A stretch of DNA of 64,000 nt from Balneola vulgaris DSM 17893 (GCF_000375465.1 NZ_AQXH01000001.1:1527338-1591337); one strand, 5' to 3'; shown: positions 8,756-17,959, counted from the stretch's first letter. Notes: a model not told the origin generated them from the letters alone. Numbers and translations are program-made.

Positions 8756-11700
8756 TTACTTCTCTACAATAACCCAACCTTTATTTTCGACCATATCCTT
8801 ACCGTACTTCCATTTGATTTCTTTGACTTCTCCAGTATTCATATTCTGAATAGTCACTTTATCATTTCGTCCGGGCTCATCAGCTACAACAACGGGCTTA
8901 CGCTTTGTATTTGGGCCCATTGGGCGTTGTTGACCTTCCTGTTGCGGTTGGCCTGCTCCACCTTGAAGTCCCATATTTGTAGCATCTGCTTGGCTAGCTT
9001 GCATACGGCTCGTATCGAATTTCGACTTTTGCTTCTGCGCTTGCTCAATGCCATCACTATTTGCTTGGGCTTCAGGAATAGATTTCCAGATGGTTGAAAC
9101 AACTTCTCTGTTAATCATATCCAGTAACTGCTTAAACATATCAAAAGCTTCACGCTTATATTCAAGCAGTGGATCTTTCTGTCCAAACGCTCTTAAGCCA
9201 ATACCTTCTTTCACTGAATCCAATTCACGTAAATGTTGCATCCACTTATCATCGATAGTTGCAAGAACCGCTGTACGTTCAAGGGCTCGGGCTACTTCGC
9301 GGCCTTCATTTTCTAAGGCTGCATCCACATCCACAACCACGCGCATTCGCTTGATGCCATCCGTAAAGATTACTTGAACACGCTCTGGTTTCTTGTCTGT
9401 TTCAGATTCCGCAATGCGTTTCATTACCTCATACAGAGGCTTCGCCATACGTTCTTCTTTACGGCGGTACACTTCAAGTGCACGCTCAATAATCATATCA
9501 ATGAGTTCATACTCATTTTTAGATTTCCATTCGTCTTCATCGAAGGATACATCAACTGCAAGATTGCGCAAGATTTCTTGGTGAAGACCAATATAGTCTC
9601 CTGCTGCTACATGCTCATTTACTAAACCTTCCACAAAGTCTTCAAGCATATCCATGATATCAGACAATAGTTGATCGCCTGAGAGTGCATGAAGTCTACG
9701 TGCATAAATTACATTTCTTTGGTTATTCAGAACGTCATCATATTCAAGCTGACGCTTTCTAATACCAAAATTATTCTGCTCTACTTTTGATTGAGCTCTT
9801 TCTAATGATTTTGTCATCCATGGGTGTGTAATCACTTCACCTTCTTCAAACTTGAGGCGATCCATCACACTAGCTACTCGGTCAGATCCGAACATGGCCA
9901 TTAAATTATCCTCAAGAGACACATAAAACTGTGACTCACCTGGATCCCCTTGACGACCAGAACGACCTCTCAACTGAAGGTCGATACGGCGTGATTCATG
10001 GCGCTCGGTACCTAAAATCGCCAATCCACCTTTTTCTTTCACACCAGGAGCAAGTTTAATATCGGTACCACGACCCGCCATATTCGTTGCTACTGTTACG
10101 GCACCAGGTTGACCGGCTTGCTTTACAATCTCACTCTCACGAGCATGCTGCTTTGCGTTTAATACATTATGAGGGATACCTGCACGTTTCAGCATACGGC
10201 TCATGGTTTCTGAAACATCTACACTTGTAGTACCCACCAATACAGGCTGACCTTTTTCATGGTATTCACGGATTTTATCAATGGCTGCGTTGAATTTCTC
10301 ACGCTTCGTCTTAAAGATGAGATCTTCCTTATCGTCGCGTTGAATTGGACGGTTAGTAGGGATCACTACTACATCTAAATCGTAAATCTCATTGAATTCC
10401 CCTTCTTCCGTCTCAGCTGTACCCGTCATACCCGAAAGCTTATGGTACATTCTGAAATAGTTCTGCAGAGTAATAGTCGCGTAAGTCTGTGTAGAAGCTT
10501 CAATCTTCACCTCTTCTTTCGCTTCAATGGCTTGATGTAAACCATCAGAATAACGACGACCAGAAAGCACACGCCCCGTATGCTCATCTACGATCTGTAC
10601 TTTACCGTCTTGAACGATATACTCTTCTTCTTTTTGGAATAAGGTATATGCTTTTAGTAACTGGTTAACCGTATGAATACGGTCTCCACGCTCTGCAAAT
10701 AAGCGGTGTAATTCATTAAATCGTTGTTCACGCTCTAGGTGAACTTCTTTTTTAACTTCTTCAATCTTACGCTCTTGATATTCTTCACTAAGATCTTGTT
10801 GCTTAACCTCTTCAATCTTTTCCTTTTCAAGCGCTTCTATTTCCTGCTCAATAATGGAGGTTTCGGTACCTAAATCAGGAATTACGAAAAAGTCCGGATC
10901 TTCCCCTTTTTGTGTAATGAACTCACGACCTTTTTCAGTCATTTCAATTGAATTCATTTTCATGTCTACGGCATAGAATAAGTACTCATCCGCCTCAGGC
11001 ATTTTCTTGGCATTGTCTTGCAAGTAAAATGCTTCCGTTTTTTGAATTAGCTTTTGGATGTGAGCATCCTGAAGCATTTTGCGGAAACGCGTATTTTTCG
11101 GGAAACCACGCTGAGCTCTAAATAATGCTAGTCCTGCCGCTTCCTCATTGCCTTCATCTAAGTGTTGTTGTGCTTCTTGCACTAACTGCGCTACTAACTT
11201 TTTTTGGGCTTCAACAAGAGCAGCCATTCTAGGCTTCATCTCTTGGTATTTACCCGATTTATTATCGTTAGGAACTGGGCCTGATATAATTAATGGGGTA
11301 CGAGCCTCATCAATTAAGATAGAATCCACCTCATCAATAATGGTATAGTGGTGCCCTCTTTGTACCAATTGGTTCTTCTCAATTACCATGTTGTCGCGAA
11401 GGTAATCGAAGCCGAATTCGTTGTTGGTTCCGTAAGTGATATCGGCACGATAGGCTTTGCGGCGGCCTTCAGAGTTTGGATCGTAGTTGTCGATACAAGC
11501 TACTTCTAAGCCATGAAAATTAAAGATCGGCTCATTCCATTCGGCATCACGTTTTGCAAGATAGTTGTTTACGGTAATCACGTGAACACCACGACCTGCA
11601 AGTGCATTTAGGTATGCTGGGAATATAGAGGTGAGTGTTTTACCCTCACCCGTTTTCATTTCACCAATCATCCCTTTGTGAAGAGTAATAGCACCAACTA

Positions 11701-12145
11701 GCTGAACATCATATGGAATCATGTTCCATTCGATCTCATCACCAGCAACCTTCCAACTCTTACCGACAAAACGACGGCAGGTATCTTTTAATACTGCATA
11801 GGCTTCAGGCAATATGTCATCGAGGGTTTCTTCAAGTTCATCCAACCACTGCTGCTCTAGTCGATCTAGCTCTTCAGCAAGTGCTCTACTTTCCCCTTGA
11901 GATAGGTTATCAAGATCTTCCATCTTGGCTTTTACTTCTTCAATCTCTTTTGAAGTATTGGCCGTTGCGTCTTCTATTTTCTTTCTAAATTCTTGAGTCT
12001 TTGCCTTGAGCTGGTCGTCACTCAACTTCTCCATTTCAGGGCCAAGAGCATTGATTTTATCCACAATCGGCTGAATAGCCTTAATGTCTTTTTCGCTCTT
12101 AGAACCGAAAATTTTCGTGATAACCTTTCCGATCTTATCAATCAT
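8756..12145 (-). CDS. secA: Preprotein translocase ATPase SecA (long form)
   Basis: Motor ATPase that drives unfolded preproteins through SecYEG. Walker A is GEMKTGEGKT (161-170) and the DEAD-like box is IIDEVDSILIDEARTPLI. The helicase-type C-terminal motor has NMAGRGTDIKL and QLRGRSGRQGDPG. At 1129 residues it is about 230 longer than E. coli SecA (901). Extra material sits before Walker A (about residues 60-110, acidic and helical), in the preprotein cross-linking region (a Glu/Lys-rich coiled-coil stretch near 430-480), and in the Gln/Gly-rich C-terminal linker. The C-terminal CxC zinc motif for SecB binding is absent; the protein ends in a TGEVKEIKWKYG segment. It is monocistronic with its own terminator. 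Confidence 0.97.
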   Translation of the reverse strand: MIDKIGKVITKIFGSKSEKDIKAIQPIVDKINALGPEMEKLSDDQLKAKTQEFRKKIEDATANTSKEIEEVKAKMEDLDNLSQGESRALAEELDRLEQQWLDELEETLDDILPEAYAVLKDTCRRFVGKSWKVAGDEIEWNMIPYDVQLVGAITLHKGMIGEMKTGEGKTLTSIFPAYLNALAGRGVHVITVNNYLAKRDAEWNEPIFNFHGLEVACIDNYDPNSEGRRKAYRADITYGTNNEFGFDYLRDNMVIEKNQLVQRGHHYTIIDEVDSILIDEARTPLIISGPVPNDNKSGKYQEMKPRMAALVEAQKKLVAQLVQEAQQHLDEGNEEAAGLALFRAQRGFPKNTRFRKMLQDAHIQKLIQKTEAFYLQDNAKKMPEADEYLFYAVDMKMNSIEMTEKGREFITQKGEDPDFFVIPDLGTETSIIEQEIEALEKEKIEEVKQQDLSEEYQERKIEEVKKEVHLEREQRFNELHRLFAERGDRIHTVNQLLKAYTLFQKEEEYIVQDGKVQIVDEHTGRVLSGRRYSDGLHQAIEAKEEVKIEASTQTYATITLQNYFRMYHKLSGMTGTAETEEGEFNEIYDLDVVVIPTNRPIQRDDKEDLIFKTKREKFNAAIDKIREYHEKGQPVLVGTTSVDVSETMSRMLKRAGIPHNVLNAKQHARESEIVKQAGQPGAVTVATNMAGRGTDIKLAPGVKEKGGLAILGTERHESRRIDLQLRGRSGRQGDPGESQFYVSLEDNLMAMFGSDRVASVMDRLKFEEGEVITHPWMTKSLERAQSKVEQNNFGIRKRQLEYDDVLNNQRNVIYARRLHALSGDQLLSDIMDMLEDFVEGLVNEHVAAGDYIGLHQEILRNLAVDVSFDEDEWKSKNEYELIDMIIERALEVYRRKEERMAKPLYEVMKRIAESETDKKPERVQVIFTDGIKRMRVVVDVDAALENEGREVARALERTAVLATIDDKWMQHLRELDSVKEGIGLRAFGQKDPLLEYKREAFDMFKQLLDMINREVVSTIWKSIPEAQANSDGIEQAQKQKSKFDTSRMQASQADATNMGLQGGAGQPQQEGQQRPMGPNTKRKPVVVADEPGRNDKVTIQNMNTGEVKEIKWKYGKDMVENKGWVIVEK

Positions 12146-12296
12146 ATTCTTTTCTTATGCCATTATTTTGTAATAAAAAATCATCGCACCTAAGGTAGGT
12201 ACTGAGCCTTAAATATCGCAATAATTATACCAATATTGTGGAATTGTTCCTGATCGCTAACAATTCTCATTCCTACTGAAGATTTAATGCTCTTAA

Positions 12297-12331
12297 AATA
12301 AAAAAGCCCAACCCGTAAAGGTTGAGCTTTC
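12297..12331 (-). terminator. Intrinsic terminator of the 188-residue helical protein gene
   Basis: An 11-bp stem with one mismatch (AAAGCCCAACC at 12303-12313 against GGTTGAGCTTT at 12320-12330) is followed on the minus strand by TTTTTTATTTT. It lies 20 bp past the stop of the gene at 12350. Confidence 0.8.
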
Positions 12332-12349
12332 TGCTAGTGCCTATATAGT

Positions 12350-12916
12350 TTAGGCTTCTTCAAACATATTCTCTGGCTTCCATGCTTCTTGAGTTTCCTC
12401 TAGTGCTTTTTCAGCTACCTTCAAGGCATCGCTTTCGTCTTCCATAAATTCAGAAGCCACTACATATGGTAAGGTTTGACTTGTTTCGGTAATGAGTTGT
12501 GCCGTTTTCTCTAGACTACTCTTACTGAATTCAGCCAAGTCATCTCTATCCAATGCCGTTGCTACAGTATACAACATGGTATAACCACTGGCTTGCATAC
12601 TTAATGCGGCGTAATCATCGCGAAGCATTTTAGATACGGGATCCTCACGCATCGAATCAATACCACCTGCAACCTTACCCGCTACTTTCGCAGCTGTGTT
12701 CTTGATAGCATCCATATTGGATTCACCGATGAGGTCATCAAACTTCTCCATGGCTGCAATCTGAGTAGTAATTGCCATATCAATATGATGCATTAACTCG
12801 ATTGCTTTCGTGTTCTGAACTTTGCTGTCAGTCTTTTGCGATCGCACTACAGTTAAAAAGTGCTTGTTATAAGCTAGTAGTTCATTCATGTAAGTTGTCA
12901 GCTTCTCGTTACTCAT
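12350..12916 (-). CDS. Helical protein of unknown function (ferritin-like/DUF892-like layout)
   Basis: A 188-residue, probably all-helical protein with no signal peptide or membrane segment. Long amphipathic stretches lie at about 5-27, 40-65, 95-125 and 128-180, separated by a small Gly/Ala-rich turn (AAKVAGKVAGG, 73-83). The layout (a first helix pair, a linker, then a segment like the YciE/DUF892 ASGYTMLYTVATAL-type helix with a late Glu-rich helix) resembles ferritin-like YciE proteins, but I cannot see a complete di-iron ligand set. An AAGGA ribosome-binding site sits before the ATG. It has its own terminator, so it is monocistronic. Its function is unknown and the ferritin-like guess is weak. 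Confidence 0.7.
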   Translation of the reverse strand: MSNEKLTTYMNELLAYNKHFLTVVRSQKTDSKVQNTKAIELMHHIDMAITTQIAAMEKFDDLIGESNMDAIKNTAAKVAGKVAGGIDSMREDPVSKMLRDDYAALSMQASGYTMLYTVATALDRDDLAEFSKSSLEKTAQLITETSQTLPYVVASEFMEDESDALKVAEKALEETQEAWKPENMFEEA

Positions 12917-13192
12917 GGGAGTCCTTTCTTTTCTTTCTTTGTTATCAAATTCACTTATATAAATGAGTCTTAACCCCTAAAGGTTCGATATTTGGCTTCG
13001 TCATTACTTATGCATCTAATTGATATTACCAATGGAACAAAGTGATGGTATTGGAATGTATGGGTGCTCATTCTTGTACAGATCCGTACTTAGAGAAATA
13101 AATAGTAAATAATGTTCAGACTTTTATGATTTAATCCTTATATTTGAGGCCTTTTTCGGATACGAATTGAACGCAAAAAACATCCTGATCTA
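12917..13192. other. Divergent intergenic region upstream of rpmH
   Basis: This 276-bp gap, the longest in the window, separates the minus-strand helical-protein gene from rpmH. It should contain promoters in both directions. I looked for DnaA boxes because rpmH-rnpA-yidC often lies near oriC; there is no TTATCCACA-type cluster and dnaA is not adjacent. No tRNA-like or strong hairpin structure is visible. Confidence 0.5.
13139..13146 (+). promoter_or_regulatory. Candidate TAnnTTTG promoter element for rpmH
   Basis: TATATTTG matches the -7 element of the Bacteroidota housekeeping promoter (TAnnTTTG) and lies 46 bp before the rpmH ATG. A matching upstream TTG element at the expected 19-21 bp spacing is not clear, so this is a candidate only. 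Confidence 0.4.
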
Positions 13193-13351
13193 ATGAAACG
13201 TACATTTCAACCTAGTAATAGAAAGCGCAAGAACAAGCACGGATTCCGTGAGCGTATGTCTACAAAGAACGGACGTAAAGTGATTGCAGGCCGCCGTGCA
13301 AAAGGCCGCCACAAGCTTACTGTAAGTGATGAGCAAAAAGGAGCAAAGTAA
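13193..13351 (+). CDS. rpmH: 50S ribosomal protein L34
   Basis: A 52-residue, highly basic protein starting [20 protein letters not shown], the universal L34 signature, followed by [21 protein letters not shown]34 binds 23S rRNA in the large subunit. The tail ([12 protein letters not shown]) is about six residues longer than the 46-residue E. coli form, as is common in Bacteroidota. The end overlaps the start of rnpA by 23-26 bp in another frame, suggesting coupled translation. The rpmH-rnpA order is near-universal. Confidence 0.97.
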   Translation: MKRTFQPSNRKRKNKHGFRERMSTKNGRKVIAGRRAKGRHKLTVSDEQKGAK

Positions 13352-13754
13352 CATAACCGTTGCTTCGCCTCGTAGGTATAGTTTACCTAAATCTCAAATT
13401 TTACGCGGTAGGCGAAACTTCCAGAAATTATTTTCTGAAGCATCGCTCATCCACTCACCCTTGGTGAATCTTCGCTTTACCACGTATTCTTCCCCAAATA
13501 TGGGTTTTAAGATTGGCTTTATAGCACCTAAAAAGATTGGCACTGCGGTGCAACGCAATCGGACTAAACGGGTGCTTAGGGAAGCCTTCCGCTTAAACAA
13601 GCATTCACTTATCGATACGGTTAACGACATGAACCTCGGTGTTCATGCCGCTCTCATCGCTCGCAAAGCTGATCTCTCATCGCAAGAAGTACACCAACAA
13701 GTGGCAACACTATTGGAAGAACTACGTACTCGACTGCTTTCAATTAACAAATGA
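13329..13754 (+). CDS. rnpA: Ribonuclease P protein component
   Basis: Protein subunit of RNase P, which helps the catalytic RNA remove 5' leaders from pre-tRNA. The RNR signature is clear as [15 protein letters not shown] (about 76-90), preceded by [11 protein letters not shown]. The 141-residue form starts at ATG 13329; a GTG at 13326 would add one residue. Both starts lie inside the last codons of rpmH. The N-terminal region [21 protein letters not shown] is the expected first helix region. No yidD gene separates it from yidC. Confidence 0.93.
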   Translation: MSKKEQSNITVASPRRYSLPKSQILRGRRNFQKLFSEASLIHSPLVNLRFTTYSSPNMGFKIGFIAPKKIGTAVQRNRTKRVLREAFRLNKHSLIDTVNDMNLGVHAALIARKADLSSQEVHQQVATLLEELRTRLLSINK

Positions 13755-13770
13755 TATAAATCTCAGACTT

Positions 13771-15567
13771 TTGGATAAAAATACAGCAACTGGACTTGGC
13801 CTAATTTTTTTACTCATGATCGGATGGTTCTTTGTAACTATGCCTTCAGAAGAAGAACGAGCTGCACAACTTCGCGAACGCGCCGCTCAAGATAGCCTAG
13901 CCCAAATTGAGGCTACACAACAAGCTCAGGACACCATTGCGGACTCTCCCGAATCTAACCAACCTACGCTACGCGAATCAGAAGACAATGCTAGAGTAAA
14001 CGTACCTACTTCAGGTATTTTTGCTAACTCAGCCACTACCGAGCAATCTGAGTTTATTGTAGAGACTCCACTTTATTCTATTGTATTTAGCAACCGTGGT
14101 GCCGGCCCAACTTCTTTATACCTAAAAGAATACAATGCATGGGACGGCCAGCCCGTACAAATGATAAGAGACACTACCCGTTCTGCTTATAACATCGGTT
14201 TTTTATCTACAGAAAATTTAAACGTAGATACTCAAAATCTACTATTTACCCCTTTGGCTAGCGGTTCTTCAATGACCCTTAACAATGGCGACTCAAAAGA
14301 ACTTTCTTATGCGCTTGAGTTAGGCGATGGTCGCCAGATTGTGTACACCTACACCTTCAATGCCGAGAATTACGAGATTGATTTTAAAGCTAAATTTGTT
14401 GGTGTAAGTGATTACATCGTAGGCCGTGCTGTAGACTTTGGCTGGAATTCACCTCTTAACTCTACTGAGAAAGACAAGAAGCAAGAGGGCATGGAAACGG
14501 CCGCGTATGTGTACTTAGGCGATGAACTAGAGAAATTTAAAGCGGATGAACCTGGCCGAATCGAAGACACTTTTAATGGTAATGTTCAATGGACCGCAAC
14601 TCGTACTAAGTTCTTCACACAGTTCATCAAACCGATGCACCAAACTGAAGGGGCTATTTTAACGGGAGAAATGACCGGCGAACTGGACGAGCCACTTACA
14701 AAACACCGTTACACTTCTGCAGTTACTTCAAACATCCCAGCTGATGGCGTGCTTTCGTACAAGCTTTATCTAGGGCCTTTGAAGTACTATGACATTAAGG
14801 AAGTTGATGAGCATGCATACGACATGGTTGAAGTAGGCTATAACTGGCTACGATTCTTCTCAGACCCTTTTGTTCGATTCATCGTTATTCCATTCTTCAC
14901 TTTCTTTAGCCAGTTTATCAGCAATTATGGTGTACTGATTATCATTTTTGCGGCAACTGTTAAACTTATTCTATCACCGCTTACTTTCAAGAGTTATAAG
15001 AGTATGGCGGCCATGAGAGAGCTTCAGCCTCAACTCAAAGAGCTTCAGGATAAGTACAAAGACAATCCACAGAAGCAGCAGCAAGAAACCATGAAGCTGT
15101 ACAAGAAGAACAAAGTGAACCCACTTGGTGGTTGTTTACCAAACCTTCTTCAGTTCCCTATTCTTATTACACTTTGGAGATTCTTCCAAAACTCTATCCT
15201 TCTTAGACAAGAAGAGTTTCTTTGGGCAAGTGACCTTTCGGCTCCAGATTACATTATCAACCTTCCTTTCTCAATCCCATTCTTAGGAGATGCGATTGGT
15301 GGTTTTGTATTGTTAATGTCGGCAGCGATGGTGGTACAGAGTAAACTTACTGGTGGCATGAGTGGAAGTGGTGCTAATAACCCAATGGCTCAGCAAATGA
15401 AGGTACTTCAATACATCTTCCCAGTGATGTTGCTGTTTATCTTCAACAACTTCGCTTCTGGATTGAGTTTATACTACCTCATTTTCAACGTGCTTTCTAT
15501 TCTACAACAGCTGTACATCAACAAAACGTTGGGAACCGGCAAAGAAACTGAAGTAAGCACCAAATAA
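13771..15567 (+). CDS. yidC: Membrane protein insertase YidC/Oxa1
   Basis: Inserts and folds inner-membrane proteins, alone or with SecYEG. I chose the TTG at 13771 (598 residues), because MDKNTATGLGLIFLLMIGWFF is the usual Bacteroidota YidC start: a few residues, then the first membrane helix. An ATG at 13639 lies deep inside rnpA and would add a polar 44-residue stretch not seen in the family. A large periplasmic beta domain follows (about 90-350). The conserved Oxa1 core holds the later helices and the cytoplasmic helix pair around MAAMRELQPQLKELQDKYK. The gene follows rnpA by 16 bp and ends at a hairpin terminator. Confidence 0.95.
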   Translation: MDKNTATGLGLIFLLMIGWFFVTMPSEEERAAQLRERAAQDSLAQIEATQQAQDTIADSPESNQPTLRESEDNARVNVPTSGIFANSATTEQSEFIVETPLYSIVFSNRGAGPTSLYLKEYNAWDGQPVQMIRDTTRSAYNIGFLSTENLNVDTQNLLFTPLASGSSMTLNNGDSKELSYALELGDGRQIVYTYTFNAENYEIDFKAKFVGVSDYIVGRAVDFGWNSPLNSTEKDKKQEGMETAAYVYLGDELEKFKADEPGRIEDTFNGNVQWTATRTKFFTQFIKPMHQTEGAILTGEMTGELDEPLTKHRYTSAVTSNIPADGVLSYKLYLGPLKYYDIKEVDEHAYDMVEVGYNWLRFFSDPFVRFIVIPFFTFFSQFISNYGVLIIIFAATVKLILSPLTFKSYKSMAAMRELQPQLKELQDKYKDNPQKQQQETMKLYKKNKVNPLGGCLPNLLQFPILITLWRFFQNSILLRQEEFLWASDLSAPDYIINLPFSIPFLGDAIGGFVLLMSAAMVVQSKLTGGMSGSGANNPMAQQMKVLQYIFPVMLLFIFNNFASGLSLYYLIFNVLSILQQLYINKTLGTGKETEVSTK

Positions 15568-15573
15568 TGTTGA

Positions 15574-15620
15574 TCAAGTGTTACATTAAGTCGAAGATTT
15601 AGTTAACACTTGAGTTTTTT
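15574..15620 (+). terminator. Intrinsic terminator after yidC, overlapping the next gene's start
   Basis: Perfect 10-bp inverted arms TCAAGTGTTA (15574-15583) and TAACACTTGA (15604-15613), separated by a 20-base loop, are followed directly by GTTTTTT. The right arm contains the TTG at 15610 that opens the following reading frame, so the hairpin could both terminate yidC and hide that start. Confidence 0.7.
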
Positions 15621-16533
15621 GAAAAGTAAAGCACTTCATCATTATCCACAGATTGTATTTAAGAATGGGACCAAAATGTTATGGAATCCCATTCTTAAAC
15701 AATCTTTTGTAAACCGCCCTGAGGAAAGAGTACGACTCTCATTTGTTGAGTATCTAATTCACGAAGCCAAGTTTTCCTCATCTCGAATCTCATTCGAATC
15801 TCCCCTAAAACTACCTGGCGACAAAGGCTCTTCCCGAACGGATATAATCTGCTACAACAAGTCATTCGATGTTGACCTATTGGTAGAATGCAAAGCCACC
15901 TCCATTCCCATTAATGAAAAAGTAGCCCAACAAATCGGGCGCTACAACCAAGCTTTAGGCGCACCCTATCTAATGATCACCAATGGTATCGAGGATATTT
16001 GGTTCAAAGACAATGATACCACTATGGATCACATCTCTGAACTTCCTGAAACCTATTCTTCAACTAATGCTACGATTGAAAGAGATCTTGAGTACTGGAA
16101 ATCTCGTGGCTTCCTAGGCAACAAAGACATGGAGCTTGCCAATAACCAAACCCAAGCTTTTCTAAATGAGTTGTATGCAAGCGCCAACACAGATGTACGA
16201 TTTCTTTCACTGGGCCTCGAAGATGGCTTTTATGCTGACACCTATTATGGAATAATCCCAACAGCTGAAGATCTCAAATTAGCCATTGCGTTTAGCTCCA
16301 CTCCTCAACAAGAAACGCTTATCCATATTGTTGTGAATTCGGCAGGAGTGAACAAGGCATTCTTAACTTTGAATCGAACTCAGTTTATGAGTGGAGAGAA
16401 TACCGTGGTTTATATGCTGAATGAAAAAGGCACCACTGAAATTGATGGCCAAAATTACATTCATGATCTTCAAAATCTCTCTCTTCAATCATTCATTTCC
16501 TCTATACAGGATATGCTGAAGCTCTATAGCTGA
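15610..16533 (+). CDS. Orphan HsdR N-terminal-like PD-(D/E)XK nuclease-domain protein
   Basis: The N-terminal half resembles the type I restriction HsdR_N domain (PF13588-like) found as stand-alone proteins in Bacteroidota. ERVRLSFVEYLI (39-50) is the first helix. D78 in SSRTDII, then E93-x-K95 in LLVECKA, form the D...ExK catalytic triad, followed by QQIGRYNQ (107-114), a Q-xxx-Y-like element. The C-terminal 150 residues are unrecognised. No HsdM, HsdS or helicase domain is nearby, so this is not a restriction system as it stands. The start is uncertain: TTG 15610 lies in the yidC terminator; TTG 15619 and ATG 15676 are alternatives. Function is unknown. Confidence 0.8.
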   Translation: MSFLKSKALHHYPQIVFKNGTKMLWNPILKQSFVNRPEERVRLSFVEYLIHEAKFSSSRISFESPLKLPGDKGSSRTDIICYNKSFDVDLLVECKATSIPINEKVAQQIGRYNQALGAPYLMITNGIEDIWFKDNDTTMDHISELPETYSSTNATIERDLEYWKSRGFLGNKDMELANNQTQAFLNELYASANTDVRFLSLGLEDGFYADTYYGIIPTAEDLKLAIAFSSTPQQETLIHIVVNSAGVNKAFLTLNRTQFMSGENTVVYMLNEKGTTEIDGQNYIHDLQNLSLQSFISSIQDMLKLYS

Positions 16534-16598
16534 TGTATCGATATTAGGTGGTTTTTTCCCTATCCTCCAATCTATAAATATGGACTAAATTCAAGATA

Positions 16599-17930
16599 AT
16601 GCACAGTAAGCACCGCGAAAAACTATTCTCTTTATTCGATGACGACCAAAATGGCGCAGTCTTTATTCAAGGCAAAGACATCATGTACCGCTATGATACG
16701 GACTACGAATTTCCATTTCGCCAAGAGTCTAATTTCTGGTATTTAACAGGTGTAAACGAGCCAGAATGTGCTCTTATATTAGATTTAAACACGGAAGAAT
16801 ATCACTTATTTGTACCTGAACGAGATGCTCAATATGCGGTTTGGCATGGCTATGTAAAAACGAGAGAGCAATATTTAGAAGAGTACAAACCTGACCACCT
16901 TCATTTTCATAACGAGATTCTAACCGTACTTAATGAGTTAAATCCTGAAACGGTTTATTGTTTAAATGAGGAACAGGCACAGTTTGTTGAAGATCTCAGT
17001 CGTGATTTCAAAGTAGATTCTGATTCACTAACCGATGCCCTTACCTACTGCCGTGTACTTAAAACCGACTGGGAACTCGACCAGCTTCGTGAAGCAAGCC
17101 GAGTGAACAACTTAGCATACAGAGCAGCGATGCAAGCCATTAAGCCCGGCATGTACGAATATGAAATCAAAGCGATTTTCAACAAAGTTCAGCTTGAGAA
17201 TGGATTGTTGATGGATGCATATAACGGAATTTTTGCAGCCGGTAAAAACGCATCTATCCTTCATTATGTAGAAAGTAAGAGTAAAATTGAAGATGGTGAT
17301 TTATTCCTTTTAGATGCAGGTTTTGAATGCAATGGATATGCCTCCGATTTCACGCGTACTTTTCCAGCAAATGGTACATATACCGACATTCAAAAAGGTA
17401 TTTATAACTCTGTACTATCTGGGATGAATGCAGTATTAGATGCTGTGAAACCTGGTGTAAAAATGGAAGACTTACACCTACTTGCTGCACGCACAATGAT
17501 GGAAGGGCTAAAAGAGCTCGATATCGTTCGCGGTAGCGTAGACGATATGATGAACGAAGATATCTTCGCACTCTTCTTCCCTCATGGCTTAGGTCATTTC
17601 CTTGGGCTCGACACCCATGATGTAGGTGGCTACCCTAAAGGAGTTGACCGCATTGACCGTCCAGGTATTAAATTCTTACGTGCACGTCGTGAATTACAAC
17701 CGGGCATGGTTATAACCGTTGAGCCAGGCATCTACTTTGTGCCCGCTGTACTTGAACCAGCTATGCAAGATGAGGCCAAAAAGTCCTTCTTGAATACCGA
17801 GAAAGTTCGCTCCCTACTCAATTTCGGCGGTGTTCGTATTGAAGATGATATTGCTATCACCGATACGGGTTACGAAAACTTTACCGACGTACCGAAAGAA
17901 GTGGACGACATTGAAAAACTGATGAAATAG
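16599..17930 (+). CDS. pepP: Xaa-Pro aminopeptidase (aminopeptidase P, M24B)
   Basis: Removes N-terminal residues that precede proline. The 443-residue length matches AMPP. The N-terminal AMP_N domain covers about 1-130. The pita-bread catalytic domain shows the dinuclear-metal ligands in order: LDAGFECNGYASDFTRTF (two Asp), FPHGLGHFLGLDTHD (His), ITVEPGIYF (Glu) and GVRIEDDI (Glu). It has no signal peptide, so it should be cytoplasmic. It is preceded by a 65-bp gap after the nuclease-like gene and followed by a strong terminator, so it is probably transcribed alone. Confidence 0.94.
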   Translation: MHSKHREKLFSLFDDDQNGAVFIQGKDIMYRYDTDYEFPFRQESNFWYLTGVNEPECALILDLNTEEYHLFVPERDAQYAVWHGYVKTREQYLEEYKPDHLHFHNEILTVLNELNPETVYCLNEEQAQFVEDLSRDFKVDSDSLTDALTYCRVLKTDWELDQLREASRVNNLAYRAAMQAIKPGMYEYEIKAIFNKVQLENGLLMDAYNGIFAAGKNASILHYVESKSKIEDGDLFLLDAGFECNGYASDFTRTFPANGTYTDIQKGIYNSVLSGMNAVLDAVKPGVKMEDLHLLAARTMMEGLKELDIVRGSVDDMMNEDIFALFFPHGLGHFLGLDTHDVGGYPKGVDRIDRPGIKFLRARRELQPGMVITVEPGIYFVPAVLEPAMQDEAKKSFLNTEKVRSLLNFGGVRIEDDIAITDTGYENFTDVPKEVDDIEKLMK

Positions 17931-17959
17931 TTTTTTCGATATCACATTTAGATATTCAG

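Noticed and set aside
13639-13770. Upstream ATG as start of yidC
   Set aside because: It lies 115 bp inside rnpA and would add a polar 44-residue stretch before the first membrane helix; the TTG at 13771 gives the usual MDKNTATG start.
15642-15650. Exact DnaA box TTATCCACA near rpmH-rnpA-yidC
   Set aside because: It is single, lies inside the coding region of the HsdR-N-like gene (His-Tyr-Pro-Gln), and no second box, AT-rich unwinding element or dnaA gene is near; an origin cannot be supported.
15610-16533. Restriction-modification system
   Set aside because: Only an HsdR_N-like domain is present; no methyltransferase, specificity subunit or helicase lies in the neighbourhood.
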